The position numbers were made by a program, and so were the translations under genes. 64,000 nucleotides of DNA from Lantana camara (taxonomy: Eukaryota > Streptophyta > Magnoliopsida > Lamiales > Verbenaceae): the NCBI GenBank assembly GCA_037501455.1, contig CM074858.1, forward strand, positions 46,683,001 through 46,747,000. The letters are read 5' to 3'. This document shows, piece by piece, positions 31,959 to 42,219 of the stretch (its first letter is position 1; each line of letters begins with the position of its first letter). Under the pieces are notes generated by a model. The model had not been told where the DNA came from. It saw nothing but the letters and a program-made list of their open reading frames with translations, and did not search any database.

Positions 31959-34794
31959 TGTGACGCCCCGATTTTTTTTCCCCCAAATCGTTCAGGTATG
32001 AATTATGTGATAATTACGTGCGCGTTTAATTTATTTTAATTACGTTATTTCATTTCTTTATCTTATATTATATTAATTAGAGAAATATTTAGTTATTTGA
32101 AATATTTGAATTTGAATTTATATGAATTTTCTTTGAACTATTTGCGCTTGAACAAATTTATTGCTTGTCGTTTCTACGTGAAATGATTTCGGAATTTCGT
32201 GAAAATTTAATATGTTGGTCTTATATGTGTTATGAATATGGTTATATGCTCTTTTTATGTTTTCCTGTGTGTTTGATTGAGTTTTGAATTTATTTTGGAT
32301 TCGGAATCCAAAACGGGGGCTAACGAGCAATTGGCGCACCATTGGTTCCTTATTTGATAACTTGAGCTAGGAAACTCGGTTTCGAGTTTCGTCAACTTCG
32401 TTGAACTCGTATCAAAAATATGAGTTTGATGAGTTTAGCCTTATATTTTTTCAAAAGCCATTTGAACCTCCGAAATTCAACCGAAACACATAACGGACGC
32501 CTAAACTGACCTTGCTGCACTTAAATGGCCATAACTTATTCATTTATTTACCAAATTAACCATGATTAGACTCTATGGAACCCTAACTCAACCCTTTATT
32601 CAGCCCTTAGCCCCCCAAACCGAGATAACCCTTCCCACTTGGATTAAATTGGCCAAACATCCTCTGCATTCTAGAAATCCCGTCACTCAAGCCCTCCTTG
32701 GAGATTCAAGCTCAAATCTCCTCCCAAACCTCCATTAATCCACAAGGTAAGCTTGGATATGTTATGTACATTCAATATGAGTCATTTTCATTCATTCATC
32801 CCTAAATTTGAGCATGGTTTCATGAGTTTTGGCAAAGATGGATTTATATTTAGGTTTTGAGCATTTTGGTTGATCTCTTTCAATTCTTGAGCTTTTTGGA
32901 TGATTTCAAGCATGAAAATGATTGGTTGATCCCTTTAAATTTATAGTGATGTATTAGTTGTTAGTTGAGGTATTTCTGAGCCACCATTAATGAGTTATTG
33001 AAGTTTTGGTAAGAATTGATCACCACACACTACATCTCACGTTTCAAGGTTTTGGGAGCATGATTGGGAGTTGTTTTTAAATGGTTTCATTACAACTTAG
33101 TTGTCTTTTGTTGATTGAATCTGTTGAGAATGTTGTTTCTTGGTTATGCTCTGTTTTCTGCTGCGGTTTTTTTTCTCTGCTGCGTGCGTGACACGGGCGT
33201 GCCACCCCTTTCTTCTTTAGGGTGACACGGGGGTGCATGATTATTTGGTTCCGCTGTACCGACACACGGGGGTGTCACGGTTTGCCTTGTGGTGGTGACA
33301 CGGGCGTGTCACCTTTTGATTTCTTGTTCCGCTATACCGTGACACGGGGGTGTCACGGATTGCTTTGTGTTGGTGACACGGGCATGTCACCTTCTGTTTT
33401 CATGCATTTTGTGGTTTCATGCATGTTGTGTATGTATGCATGTGTATATATATATACATATATTTTGATTATATGATTTAAATTCCTTAATAGTGCACAT
33501 AAACATGTTCATTACATAACATACTCTCTTACATATTCATAGCATGATCATTTCTTTACCGAGCGTCATATTTGGTCATTTTGATTCTCACGTCACCTTT
33601 CTTGCACAGATTTTGATCCCGTTGGAGACGAGGACGGTCCTTGAGGCTTTCGTGTCTTCTTTTGTCGGTTCGAGGTGGGTTTCTCTACTAATTGTTATCT
33701 TGACCCAATATAACCCTTATGTGACCGTTTTAAGCTAAAAGTTATATTTATAATTAACGAGTCTTTTAAAGAGTCTTATGATTTTCGACTGTTAAGCCCT
33801 TCTTTATGAAAACCTACCTTTTGTTTTGGCGAGATTGCATGTATGTTATGATCGCGGGCCCCGGAGCTTAGTGTATCGTGGTAAGCCGACGGTGAACCCC
33901 GTGTACTAGTTCCAACCATTTTACGTCGAAACGGATCTGGTCAGGAGTTTTGACGAGAAAATGGTAGTCGGGCTTTTGAGGATGCATGTACCTCACTAGC
34001 CATTGTGCATAAGGTGGTCGAGTCTTGCAAACTCGTCCACCGCCGTAGGAAGAAGGTGTATATAAATGATTATGATCATTATGTCTGTGCACGTATGTTA
34101 TGGATGATAACTTATGAAATTATGAATATGATTACACGAGGAGAAGGTTAGAGATGATGCATGCCCACTCGTCGGGCCTTAAACCCTATGTTAATTATGA
34201 ATGAATATGATAGTCGTAATCCCAGTGATGTTTTATTTGCTTTGCCCGCTTGGGAAATTTCTTATCAAACCTCTATGGGATTAGGGCTTGCATGTATATG
34301 TTTCAATTCCGCGATATTTATACTTATGCCCCGCTTTTATACCCAGCAGTCTCTTTTAGACTGAACCCGGTTTGTTTTCAGTTGTTTCGTGCAGGTTTGG
34401 AGGTGCTAGGTGGGAATTCGAGTCGTCCAGGTCTTGCATTTGTGTCTAGGTCTTGCATTTGTGTCGTACTTATATTTTATATTTTGGATTTGTATGGAGC
34501 AGATTATGTTATTTTGAGCTGTGGGGGCCTTGCTACCACTTATTGTATAGGTTGATCTATTTTTGGAGCTTGGATGCTCAATGTGAATAATTATGTTTAT
34601 TGCTTCCGCTATTGCATTTGTTTCTCGATTGAATTCATGTGGGTATTGTTTGGTTGAAGGGTTAGCTCCCGCCTAGCTTAACGTGTGTGTTGTGTCCTCG
34701 TTCGCCGCAATTTGACATGTGTAGGGATTTTTCATTTCCTATGCGGGTCGGGTCTCGGTGCGGGGGATGTGGCGCCTCTCGCTCGGGCGTTACA
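31959..34794 (+). repeat. TekB 5' LTR
   Basis: TGTGACGCCCCG to GGGCGTTACA. CAGGTATG at 31993-32000; U3 hairpin GAAACTCG-GTTT-CGAGTTTC (32371-32390); donor after 32746 (AAG|GTAAGC); palindrome cassette 33188-33391; predicted exon 2 33610-33674; hairpin CAGTCT...AGACTG 34347-34363; acceptor before 34395 (TCGTGCAG|); long-range arms 34405-34414 and 34668-34677. Lacks 14 bp present in the 3' LTR near 40932-40945. Confidence 0.9.
33188..33391 (+). repeat. GTGACAC palindrome cassette, TekB 5' LTR
   Basis: Six units. Types GTGACAC-GGGC-GTGTCAC and CCGTGACAC-GGGG-GTGTCACGG alternate; one unit is a half. Unit order is the same as in Solo1. Confidence 0.88.
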
Positions 34795-34803
34795 TCCTCT
34801 AAG

Positions 34804-34816
34804 TGGTATCAGAGCC
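34804..34816 (+). promoter_or_regulatory. Primer binding site (tRNA-iMet), TekB
   Basis: TGGTATCAGAGCC nine bases after the LTR; leader GGTTGCAAAACCC follows. Confidence 0.92.
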
Positions 34817-35019
34817 AAGGGTTGCAAAACCCGGGCTCTAGTGTCGTGTGAGTCAGTCTAGGTCTTTCGGCTTTAGGACTAATTGACAATGTGATTGCAT
34901 ATGCATCTCTTATGCATTCTATACGTGCTTATGTGCTCTATACTTCGTTCTTGACTGAACTAGTTGCATTTTCATACATTAACTAAAGATAGCATGCACA
35001 TCGATATTTTCTGAACAGG

Positions 35020-35784
35020 ATGTCTCCACGTAGACATCGTGAGAGATCACCGGGGCAACGTAGACACCGTGATCGTTCCCCTACACCACAAGGACAACAA
35101 CAACCTCCCCCGATGGACATGGGAAACTTTATGGAAGCGGTTTTTAATTATGTGGAACATCGACGGGCTCAAGCTCCCCTACCACAACCCGTTGAACAAC
35201 CGGCTCCATTGAATAACAACAATCATAGAGATCCTCATGGGATATTTCTAAGTTACAACCCTCCACGGTTTTCTGGCTCAATTGATGATGAGATATCGGA
35301 GGGATGGTTGACGAGAATAGAGAGGATATTTGGAGTTCGACAATTTACCACCCAAGAGAAGGTTCAGTTCGCCGTATTTCAGTTGGATGGCGAAGCTTAT
35401 GATTGGTGGGAGAGGTCGAGGGAGAAGTTAGAGGTTGATGAAGAAGAGATTACGTGGGAAGTCTTCAAAAGAGAGTTTCGAGAGTGTTTTGTGCCCGAGG
35501 TGGTGAGAGAGAGAAAGGAGCAAGAATTCATGAACTTGAAGCAGGGTAGCCATTCAGTGGCTCAGTACATCGCCATTTTTAACCGACTCGGAAAGTATGC
35601 ACCTCATATCACGAGGGATGAAAAGAGGAAGCCGAAGAAGTTTATTGCCGGACATAGACAGGATCTGAGGCACGGCCAAGCTGGACATAATTACTTGTCC
35701 TTTGCTGATACTGTACAGAGAGCTTTGGAACAGGAAGAGGAATTCAAGAAGAAAGATCAAATTTTTAAGGCTCCTATGGGATGA
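35020..35784 (+). pseudogene. gag: TekB Gag (capsid part), ended by a premature stop
   Basis: 254 codons from an ATG preceded by CTGAACAGG. The N-terminus is Arg/Ser-rich, followed by Gln/Pro-rich linkers and the retrotransposon Gag core (PPRFSGS, then GWLTRIERIFGVRQFTTQEK, WWERSRE and a KREFRECFVPEVVRERKEQE region at about residues 75-215). Gag forms the cytoplasmic particle around element RNA. TGA at 35782-35784 stops translation, but the same frame stays open to the next Met at 35809, so this is one nonsense change (consistent with CGA to TGA in CpG) in a single gag-pol frame. Confidence 0.9.
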
Positions 35785-37728
35785 GGATCGGGGTATGGTA
35801 AGAGGCCTATGGTACAAGCCGCTCCACCTACACAAGGTCTTTTCAAGAAACCTAAGTTTGGAGGGCAAGTTTCTCAGAATGCTCCGCCTCGATTGATGGC
35901 TCCTAAAACTCAGCAGACTTTGAGCGAGGATCGATTGTCTAAACCGCCATGTACGTATTGCGGAGGTCCAACCCACAACTTGTATAATTGTTGGAAAAGA
36001 TTGGGTTTATGTATCATCTGTGGAAAAGCGGATCACATGGCGAATACGTGTCCTGACAAGAACCCTGGATTTCAGAACGGAGCTCCAAAGCCTATGATTC
36101 GAGCTCGTGCTTATACCCTCGAGGGTGAGGAACAAAATGTAGAAGTTGATCCCAACGCCGTGGTGGAAGGTACCGTTTGCATTCATAACATGAGCATCCA
36201 TGCATTATTTGATCCGGGTGCTACCCACTCTTTTATATCTAGCGATCTATGTACTTCTCTGTGTCTACCTGTTCTATCTGCCAATTCTTATTATTTTGTG
36301 AGTTCTCCTCTTGGAGGAAATTTGCAGACGGATCAAGTGGTTCGGGGTTGTTCGGTTTTGATAGAAGGGAAAGATTATCCAGGCGATTTCATCGTAATGT
36401 CTATGAAGCGATATGAAATAATCTTTGGGATGGATTGGTTATACCGGCATCGGGCCGAGGTTGATTGCTTTAAGAAGAAGATTAAGTTGGGGGAAGAGTT
36501 GATTGGTGAAGTGGGATTGAAGGATGTGCCACTCTTATCTTTTATGGAAGCTCGTAAGCTAATGAGAGAAGGGGCTATGGGATTCGTTGCTTATCTTCTC
36601 AATAAGCCGAAGGATCAAATTAAATTTGAGGAGACCGCAGTGGTTAAGGATTTTCCCGATGTGTTTCCGGAGAATCTGGGTTCATTGCCACCGGATCGTG
36701 AGATTAAGTTCGTTATAGATTTATATCCGGGATCAGAACCGTACTCTAAAACTCAATACAGAATGGCTCCGGCGGAGTTAAAGGAATTGAAAATTCAGCT
36801 AGAGGAATTACTTAAGATTGGATATATTCGGCCGAGTTCATCTCCGTGGGGTGCTCCGGTTCTCTTTGTTAAAAAGAAAGATGGATCGTTAAGAATGTGT
36901 ATAGATTACCGGGAGCTTAATCGAAGGACTATGAAGAATAAATATCCGTTGCCCCACATCGAGGATTTATTTGACATGTTGCAAGGTTCAGGGGTTTATT
37001 CGAAATTGGATCTCAGGCAAGGCTACTATCAGTTGAAAATCCGGGAAGAGGACATACCTAAGACAGGATTCAATACCCGGTATGGACATTATGAATTCAC
37101 TGTGATGCCTTTTGGTTTAACTAATGCTCCCGCAGCATTCATGGATATGATGCATCGGACTTTTCGGTCTTATTTGGATAAATTCGTAGTAATCTTCATC
37201 AATGATATTCTGGTCTTTTCGAGGAATCCGGAGGATCATGCAAGGCATCTCAAATTGGTATTGGAGACATTGAGAGAGCACCGGTTATATGCGAAGTTTA
37301 GTAAGTGTGAGTTCTGGATCGACCGGGTTGCTTTTCTAGGTCATATTGTCTTGAGTAAGGGCTTGGAAGTTGATCCTTCAAAGATAGAGACGGTTATTCA
37401 GTGGCAGAGTCCGAAGAATGCATCCGAGGTCAGAAGTTTCTTGGGTTTAGCTGGGTATTACCGAAGATTTATCAAGGATTTCTCAAAGATTGCAGCTCGT
37501 TTGACGAAGAAAGAAGCTAAGTTTGATTGGGACGAGGCTTGTGAGGCGAGTTTCCAACTCTTGAAGGAGAAGTTGACCACTGCACCGGTACTAGCACTCC
37601 CTGAAGGCACTGAAGGATACATGGTTTATACGGACGCCTCGAAAGAAGGATTGGGATGTGTCTTGATGCATAATGGTAGGGTGATAGCCTACGCCTCGAG
37701 AAAGTTAAAGGATCATGAACAGAATTAG
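35785..37728 (+). pseudogene. gag-pol: TekB zinc knuckles, protease, RT, start of RNase H
   Basis: Same frame as gag; first Met 35809. Counting from it: zinc knuckles at residues 48-61 and 68-81 (CX2CX4HX4C), protease DPGATHSF from 135, and RT with [46 protein letters not shown]. The catalytic FIDD box reads FIND: the first Asp is Asn (AAT 37201-37203), which should abolish polymerase activity. RNase H VYTDAS is present. TAG 37726-37728 ends the piece; the next codons in frame read [10 protein letters not shown]. Confidence 0.92.
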
Positions 37729-38013
37729 CCCACCCACGATCTCGAGCTAGCTGCAGTGATCTTTGCTTTGGGGAAATGGAGACACTACTTATATGGTATT
37801 CCTTTCGAGATCTTTTCTGACCACAAGAGTCTTCAATATTTGTTTTCTCAGAAGGAGCTAAATAAGAGACAAAGGCGTTGGATGGAGACTTTAGCGGATT
37901 ATGAGTGTACGATCCGATACTATCCTGGAAAAGCTAATGTGGTCGCGGATGCACTTAGCAGGAAGGCGATTGTGTCTAATGTGAAAGTGGAACTTGGCAA
38001 AGAAGTATGTTGA
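37729..38013 (+). pseudogene. pol: TekB RNase H C-terminus, ending at an integrase deletion
   Basis: Same frame, after TAG 37726. [20 protein letters not shown] and FSDHKSLQ carry RNase H acidic residues; ALSRKA closes the domain. After SNVKVE the sequence jumps to [14 protein letters not shown] in another frame. Compared with TekA, about 180 codons (HHCC zinc domain and the first catalytic Asp of integrase) are gone. The frame ends at TGA 38011-38013. Confidence 0.88.
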
Positions 38014-38386
38014 TGAGATTGTTCGACTTCATGGTGTGCCGGTCAGTATTGTATCATGTCGAGATCCGAGGTTTACTTCTAGGTTTTGGCAAGAATTGCA
38101 AAGGAATCTGGGAACAAGACTTCAATTCAGCATAGCTTTTCATCCTCAGACAGATGGCCAGTTGGAGAGATTAATCAAGTACTTGGAGGATATGTTGAGA
38201 GCATGTGCATTGGACTTTTCGAGTTCATGGAACGAGCAGCTGCCTTTAATTGAGTTTGCCTATAATAACAGTTTTCAAGCTTCGATAGGAATGGCGCCTT
38301 ATGAAGCTCTTTATGGACGGAAGTGTGTAGATCTCCCTTATTCTTCAACCTTGAGGAATGGAATTGGACAAACCAAGAGGGAGTGA
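37994..38386 (+). pseudogene. pol: TekB integrase core remnant
   Basis: Resumes in a new frame right after the deletion: EIVRLHGVPVSIVSCRDPRF. The second catalytic Asp (SDRD in TekA) is Cys (TGT 38057-38059). The Glu region reads HPQTDGQLERLIKYLEDML, and EFAYNNSFQASIGMAPYEAL follows. A two-base insertion (TGTG, near 38324-38327) shifts the frame after GRKC; the tail to 38386 is out of frame. Confidence 0.88.
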
Positions 38387-38958
38387 AACGAGGAGAAAAG
38401 AAAGAGAAGCCTTCTAAGGCCGTGCAAGCAGCGATTGATAAGGTTCAGATAATTCAGCAAAGAATGAAAACAGCTCAAGATAGACAGAAGAGTTATGCGG
38501 ATCAACGAAGAAAGGATCTTAAGTTTGAGGTTGGTGATAGAGTATTTTTGAAAGATTCACCACGAAAGGGGTTTACAAGGATTGGAAAAGGAGGTAAATT
38601 GAATCCTCGTTATCTAGGTCCGTATGACATTCTTGAGAAAATTGGAGACACGGCTTATCGCTTGAATTTGCCTCTGAGTTTGACGGGAATCCACAACGTA
38701 TTTCATGTCTCCCAACTTCGCAAATATTATCCGGATGAAGCCGAGATCCTACCCGAGGAAGAGGTAGAAGTTGAGCCTAATCTCACCTTCGTTCAGAAAC
38801 CGGTTAAGATTTTGGATCGAAAATTTCAAGAATTAAGAAACCGGCAAATCCCACTGGTTAAGGTATTATGGAGAAGTGATAAGACGGAAGAGGCCACATG
38901 GGAAACTGAGGATAAGATGAAGAAGTTTCATCCTGAGCTGTTTCCGAGTAATCAGTGA
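38323..38958 (+). pseudogene. pol: TekB integrase C-terminus and chromodomain
   Basis: Open to the natural TGA 38956-38958. Contains RSPLFFNLEEWNW, a basic coiled linker (KAVQAAIDKVQIIQQRMK), FEVGDRVFLK, GPYDILEKIG, GIHNVFHVSQLRKYYPDE and a complete chromodomain (ILDRKFQELRNRQIPLVKVL, then TWETEDKMKKFHPELF). This is the cleanest chromodomain in the window and supports the Tekay assignment. Confidence 0.9.
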
Positions 38959-38992
38959 ATCCGAGGACGGATTCTTTTTAAGGGGGAGAGGT
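38957..38992 (+). promoter_or_regulatory. Pre-PPT hairpin and polypurine tract, TekB
   Basis: GAATCCG-AGGA-CGGATTC (38957-38974) starts within the pol stop codon. AAGGGGGAGAGG (38980-38991) and one T precede the LTR. Confidence 0.85.
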
Positions 38993-41835
38993 TGTGACGC
39001 CCCGATTTTTTTTTTCTCCCAAATCGTTCAGGTATGAATTATGTGATAATTACGTGCGCGTGTAATTTATTTTAATTACGTTATTTCATTTATTTATCTT
39101 ATATTATATTAATTAGAGAAATATTTAGTTATTTGAAATATTTGAATTTGTATTTATATGAATTTTCTTTGAACTATTTGCGGTTGAACGAATTTATTGC
39201 TTGTCGTTTCTACGTGAAATGATTTCAGAATTTCGTGCAAATTTAATATGTTGGACTTATATGTGTGATGAATATGGTTATATGCTCGTTTTATGTTTTC
39301 AGGTTTGTTTGATTGAGTTTTGAATTTATTTTGGATTCGGAATCCAAAACGGGGGCTAACGAGCAATTAGCGCACCATTGATTCCTTATTTGATAGCTTG
39401 AGCTAGGAAACTCGGTTTCGAGTTTCGTAAACTTCATTGAACTCGTATCGAAAATTCGAGTTTGATGAGCTTAGCCTTATATTTTTTCCAAAGCCATTTG
39501 AACCTCCGAAATTCAACCGAAACACACAACGGACGCCTAAACTGACCTTGCTGCACTTAAATGGCCATAACTTATTCATTTGTTGACCAAATTAACCATG
39601 GTTAGACTCTATGGAACCCTAACTCAACCCTTTATTCAGCCCTTAACCCCCCAAACCGAGATAACCCTTCCCACTTGGAGTAAATTGGCCAAACATTCTA
39701 TGCATTCCAGAAATCCCGTCACTCAAGCCCTCCTTGGAGATTCAAGCTCAAATCTCCTCCCAAACCTCCATTAATCCACAAGGTAAGCTTGGATATGTTA
39801 TATACATTCAATATGAGTCATTTTCATTCATTCATCCCTAAATTTGAGCATGGTTTCATGAGTTTTGGCAAAGATGGATATATATTTAGGTTTTATGCAT
39901 TTTTGTTAATCTCTTTCAATTCTTGAGCTTTTTGGATGATTTCAAGCATGAAAATGATTGTTTTGATCTCCTCTTTACATTTATAGTGATGTATTAGTTG
40001 TTAGTTGAGGTATTTATGAGCCACCATTAATGAGTTATTGAAGTTTTGGTAAGAATTGATCACCACACACTACATCTCACGTTTCAAGGTTTTGGGAGCA
40101 TGATTGGGAATTGTTTTTAAATGGTTTCATTACATCCTAGTTGTCTTTTGTTGATTGAATGTGTTGAGAATGTTGTGTCTTGTTTATGCTCTGTTTTCTG
40201 CTGCGGTTTGTTTTCTATGCTGCGTGCGTGACACAGGCGTGTCACCCCTTTCTTCTTTAGGGTGACACGGGGGTGCATGATTGTTTGGTTCCGCTGTACC
40301 GAGACACGGGGGTGTCACGGTTTGCCTTGTGGTGGTGACACGGCCGTGTCACCTTCTGATTTCTTGTTCCGCTATACCGTGACACGGGGGTGTCACGGAT
40401 TGCTTTGTGTTGGTGACAGGGGCGTGTCACCTTCTATTTTCATGCATTTTGTGGTTTCATGTATGTTGTATATGTATGCATGTGTATATATATATATACA
40501 TATATTTTGATTATATGATTTAAATTCCTTAATAGTGCACATAAACATGTTCATTACATAACATACTCTTTTACATATTCATAGCATGATCATTTCATTG
40601 TCGAGCGTCATATTTGGCCATTTTGAGTCTCACGTCACCTTTCTTGCACAGATTTTGATCCCGTTGGAGACGAGGCCGGTCCTTGAGGCTTTCGTATCTT
40701 CTTTTGTCGGTTCGAGGTGGGTTTCTCTACTAATAGTTATCTTGACGCAATATAACCCTTATGTGACCGTTTTAAGCCAAAAGTTATATTTATAATTAAC
40801 GAGTCTTTTAGAGAGTCTTACGATTTTGGATTGTTAAGCCCTTCTTTATGAAAACCTACCAATTGTTTTGGCGAGATTGCATGTATGTTATGATCACGGG
40901 CCCCGGAACTTAGTATATCTTGGTAAGCCGGGGAGGCAAGGGCCGACAGTGAACCCATGCACTAGTTCCAACAATTTTACGTCGAAACGGATCTCGTCAG
41001 GAGTTTTGACGAGAAAACGCTAGTCGGGCTTTTGAGGATTCATGTACCTCACTAGCCATTATGTATGAGGTGGTCGAGTCTTGCAAACTCGTCCACCGCC
41101 GGAGGAAGAAGGTGTCTATGAATGATTATGATCATTATGTGTGTGCACATATGTTATGGATGATAACTTATGAAATTATGAATATGATTACACGAGGAGA
41201 AGGTTGGAGATGATGCACGCCCACTCGCCGGGCCTTAAACCCTATGTTAATTATCAATGAATATGATAGTCGTAATCCTAGTGATGTTTTATTTGCTTTG
41301 CCCGCTTGGGAAATTTCTTATCAAACTTCTATGAGATTAGGGCTTGCATGTATATGTTTCAATTTCGCGAAATTTATACTTATGCCCCGCTTTTAGACTG
41401 AACCCGGTTTATTTTCAGTTGTTTCGTGCAGGTTTGGAGGTGCTAGTCGGGAATTCGAGTCGTCTAGGTCTTGCATTTGTGTCTAGCATTTCCTTTACAC
41501 TCATTCGTACTTATATTTTGTATTTTGGATTTGTATGGAGCGCATTATGTTATTTTGAGTTGTGGGGGCATTGCTACCACTTATTGCATAGGTTGATCTA
41601 TTTTTGGAGCTTGGATTCTCAATGTGAATAATTATGTTTATTGCTTCCGCTATTGCATTTGTTTCTCGATTGAATTCATGTGGTTATTGTTTGGTTGAAG
41701 GGTTAGCTCCCGCCTAGCTTAGCATGTGTGTTGTGTCCTCGTTCATCTTGATTTGACATGTGTAGGGATTTTCCATTTCCTATGCGGGTCGGGTCTCGGT
41801 GCGGGGGATGTGGCGCCTTTTGCTCGGGCGTTACA
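38993..41835 (+). repeat. TekB 3' LTR
   Basis: TGTGACGCCCCG to GGGCGTTACA. Donor after 39782, palindrome cassette 40228-40430, exon 2 40652-40716, acceptor before 41432. A 19-bp deletion between CTTTTA repeats near 41392 removes the 5' arm of the CAGTCT hairpin present in the 5' LTR. Short frames inside have no support. Confidence 0.9.
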
Positions 41836-42219
41836 ATACGCATTTTGTACATAAGTTAGCTTATATAAGAATGTATATTTGGAAATGTTATATTTACAGG
41901 AATTCGGGACAGGCTTCTAGGAGTAGTTTGAACCCGTACATTATAATTTATGTTTATGTACGAATTTTCGGAACTAGGTATCTATGTTAGTTCAACCCGT
42001 CTCTATGATTAATATAATTTATGAGTATATGCTCTGCTTCTGCAATTACAATTATCTTGTTGAAATTGTTTATTTGGTTTCGAAGTTTAGTTCTCGCCTA
42101 GCATAGTGAGTGAGTGAGTCCCCGTTCGCTCTGATCTGGCATGTGTATGGATTTTCCATTTCATATACGGATCGAGTCTGAGTGCGGGGGATGTGGCGCC
42201 ACCCGTTTGGGGTGCTACA
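41836..42219 (+). repeat. LARD3 3' LTR, part 3
   Basis: Resumes after TekB with ATACGCATTTTGTAC, matching 22529-22543 of the 5' LTR, and ends GGGGTGCTACA. Confidence 0.88.

Larger units (their letters stand above)
31959..41835 (+). mobile_element. TekB: Tekay-type element complete at both ends (9877 bp)
   Basis: LTRs 31959-34794 (2836 bp) and 38993-41835 (2843 bp) look about 96-97% alike, the closest complete pair here, so this is among the youngest insertions. PBS 34804-34816, gag-pol 35020-38958, PPT 38980-38991. Flanks ATAAG (31954-31958) and ATACG (41836-41840) are a target duplication with one change. Inserted in the U5-side part of the LARD3 3' LTR. Despite youth, pol has two nonsense codons, a large deletion, a frameshift and two lost catalytic residues. 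Confidence 0.93.
19179..42219 (+). mobile_element. LARD3: non-autonomous element inserted in the LARD2 5' LTR
   Basis: 5' LTR 19179-22905 (3727 bp), internal 22906-25919, 3' LTR 25920-26003 + 28498-31958 + 41836-42219 (about 3.9 kb including a 175-bp duplication), split by Solo1 and TekB. The two LTRs look about 95% alike. Flanks TTGTC (left) and TCCTC (right) do not match well. Removing 19179-42219 rejoins TATTGTC with CGGTAAGGTG, as in uninterrupted LTRs (21763-21780), so the nesting is sound even though the target duplication is not. Confidence 0.85.

Noticed and set aside
33188..33391. CRISPR-like look of regularly spaced palindromes
   Set aside because: Plant nuclear context, repeats of about 18 bp with similar rather than unique spacers, inside LTRs and with no cas genes.
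34804..34816. Possible tRNA gene around TGGTATCAGAGCC
   Set aside because: It is the complement of the tRNA-iMet 3' end used as a PBS; no cloverleaf or box A/B nearby.
35554..35976. 140-codon minus-strand frame over TekB gag
   Set aside because: Antisense of the gag-pol frame, with no homologue in TekC.
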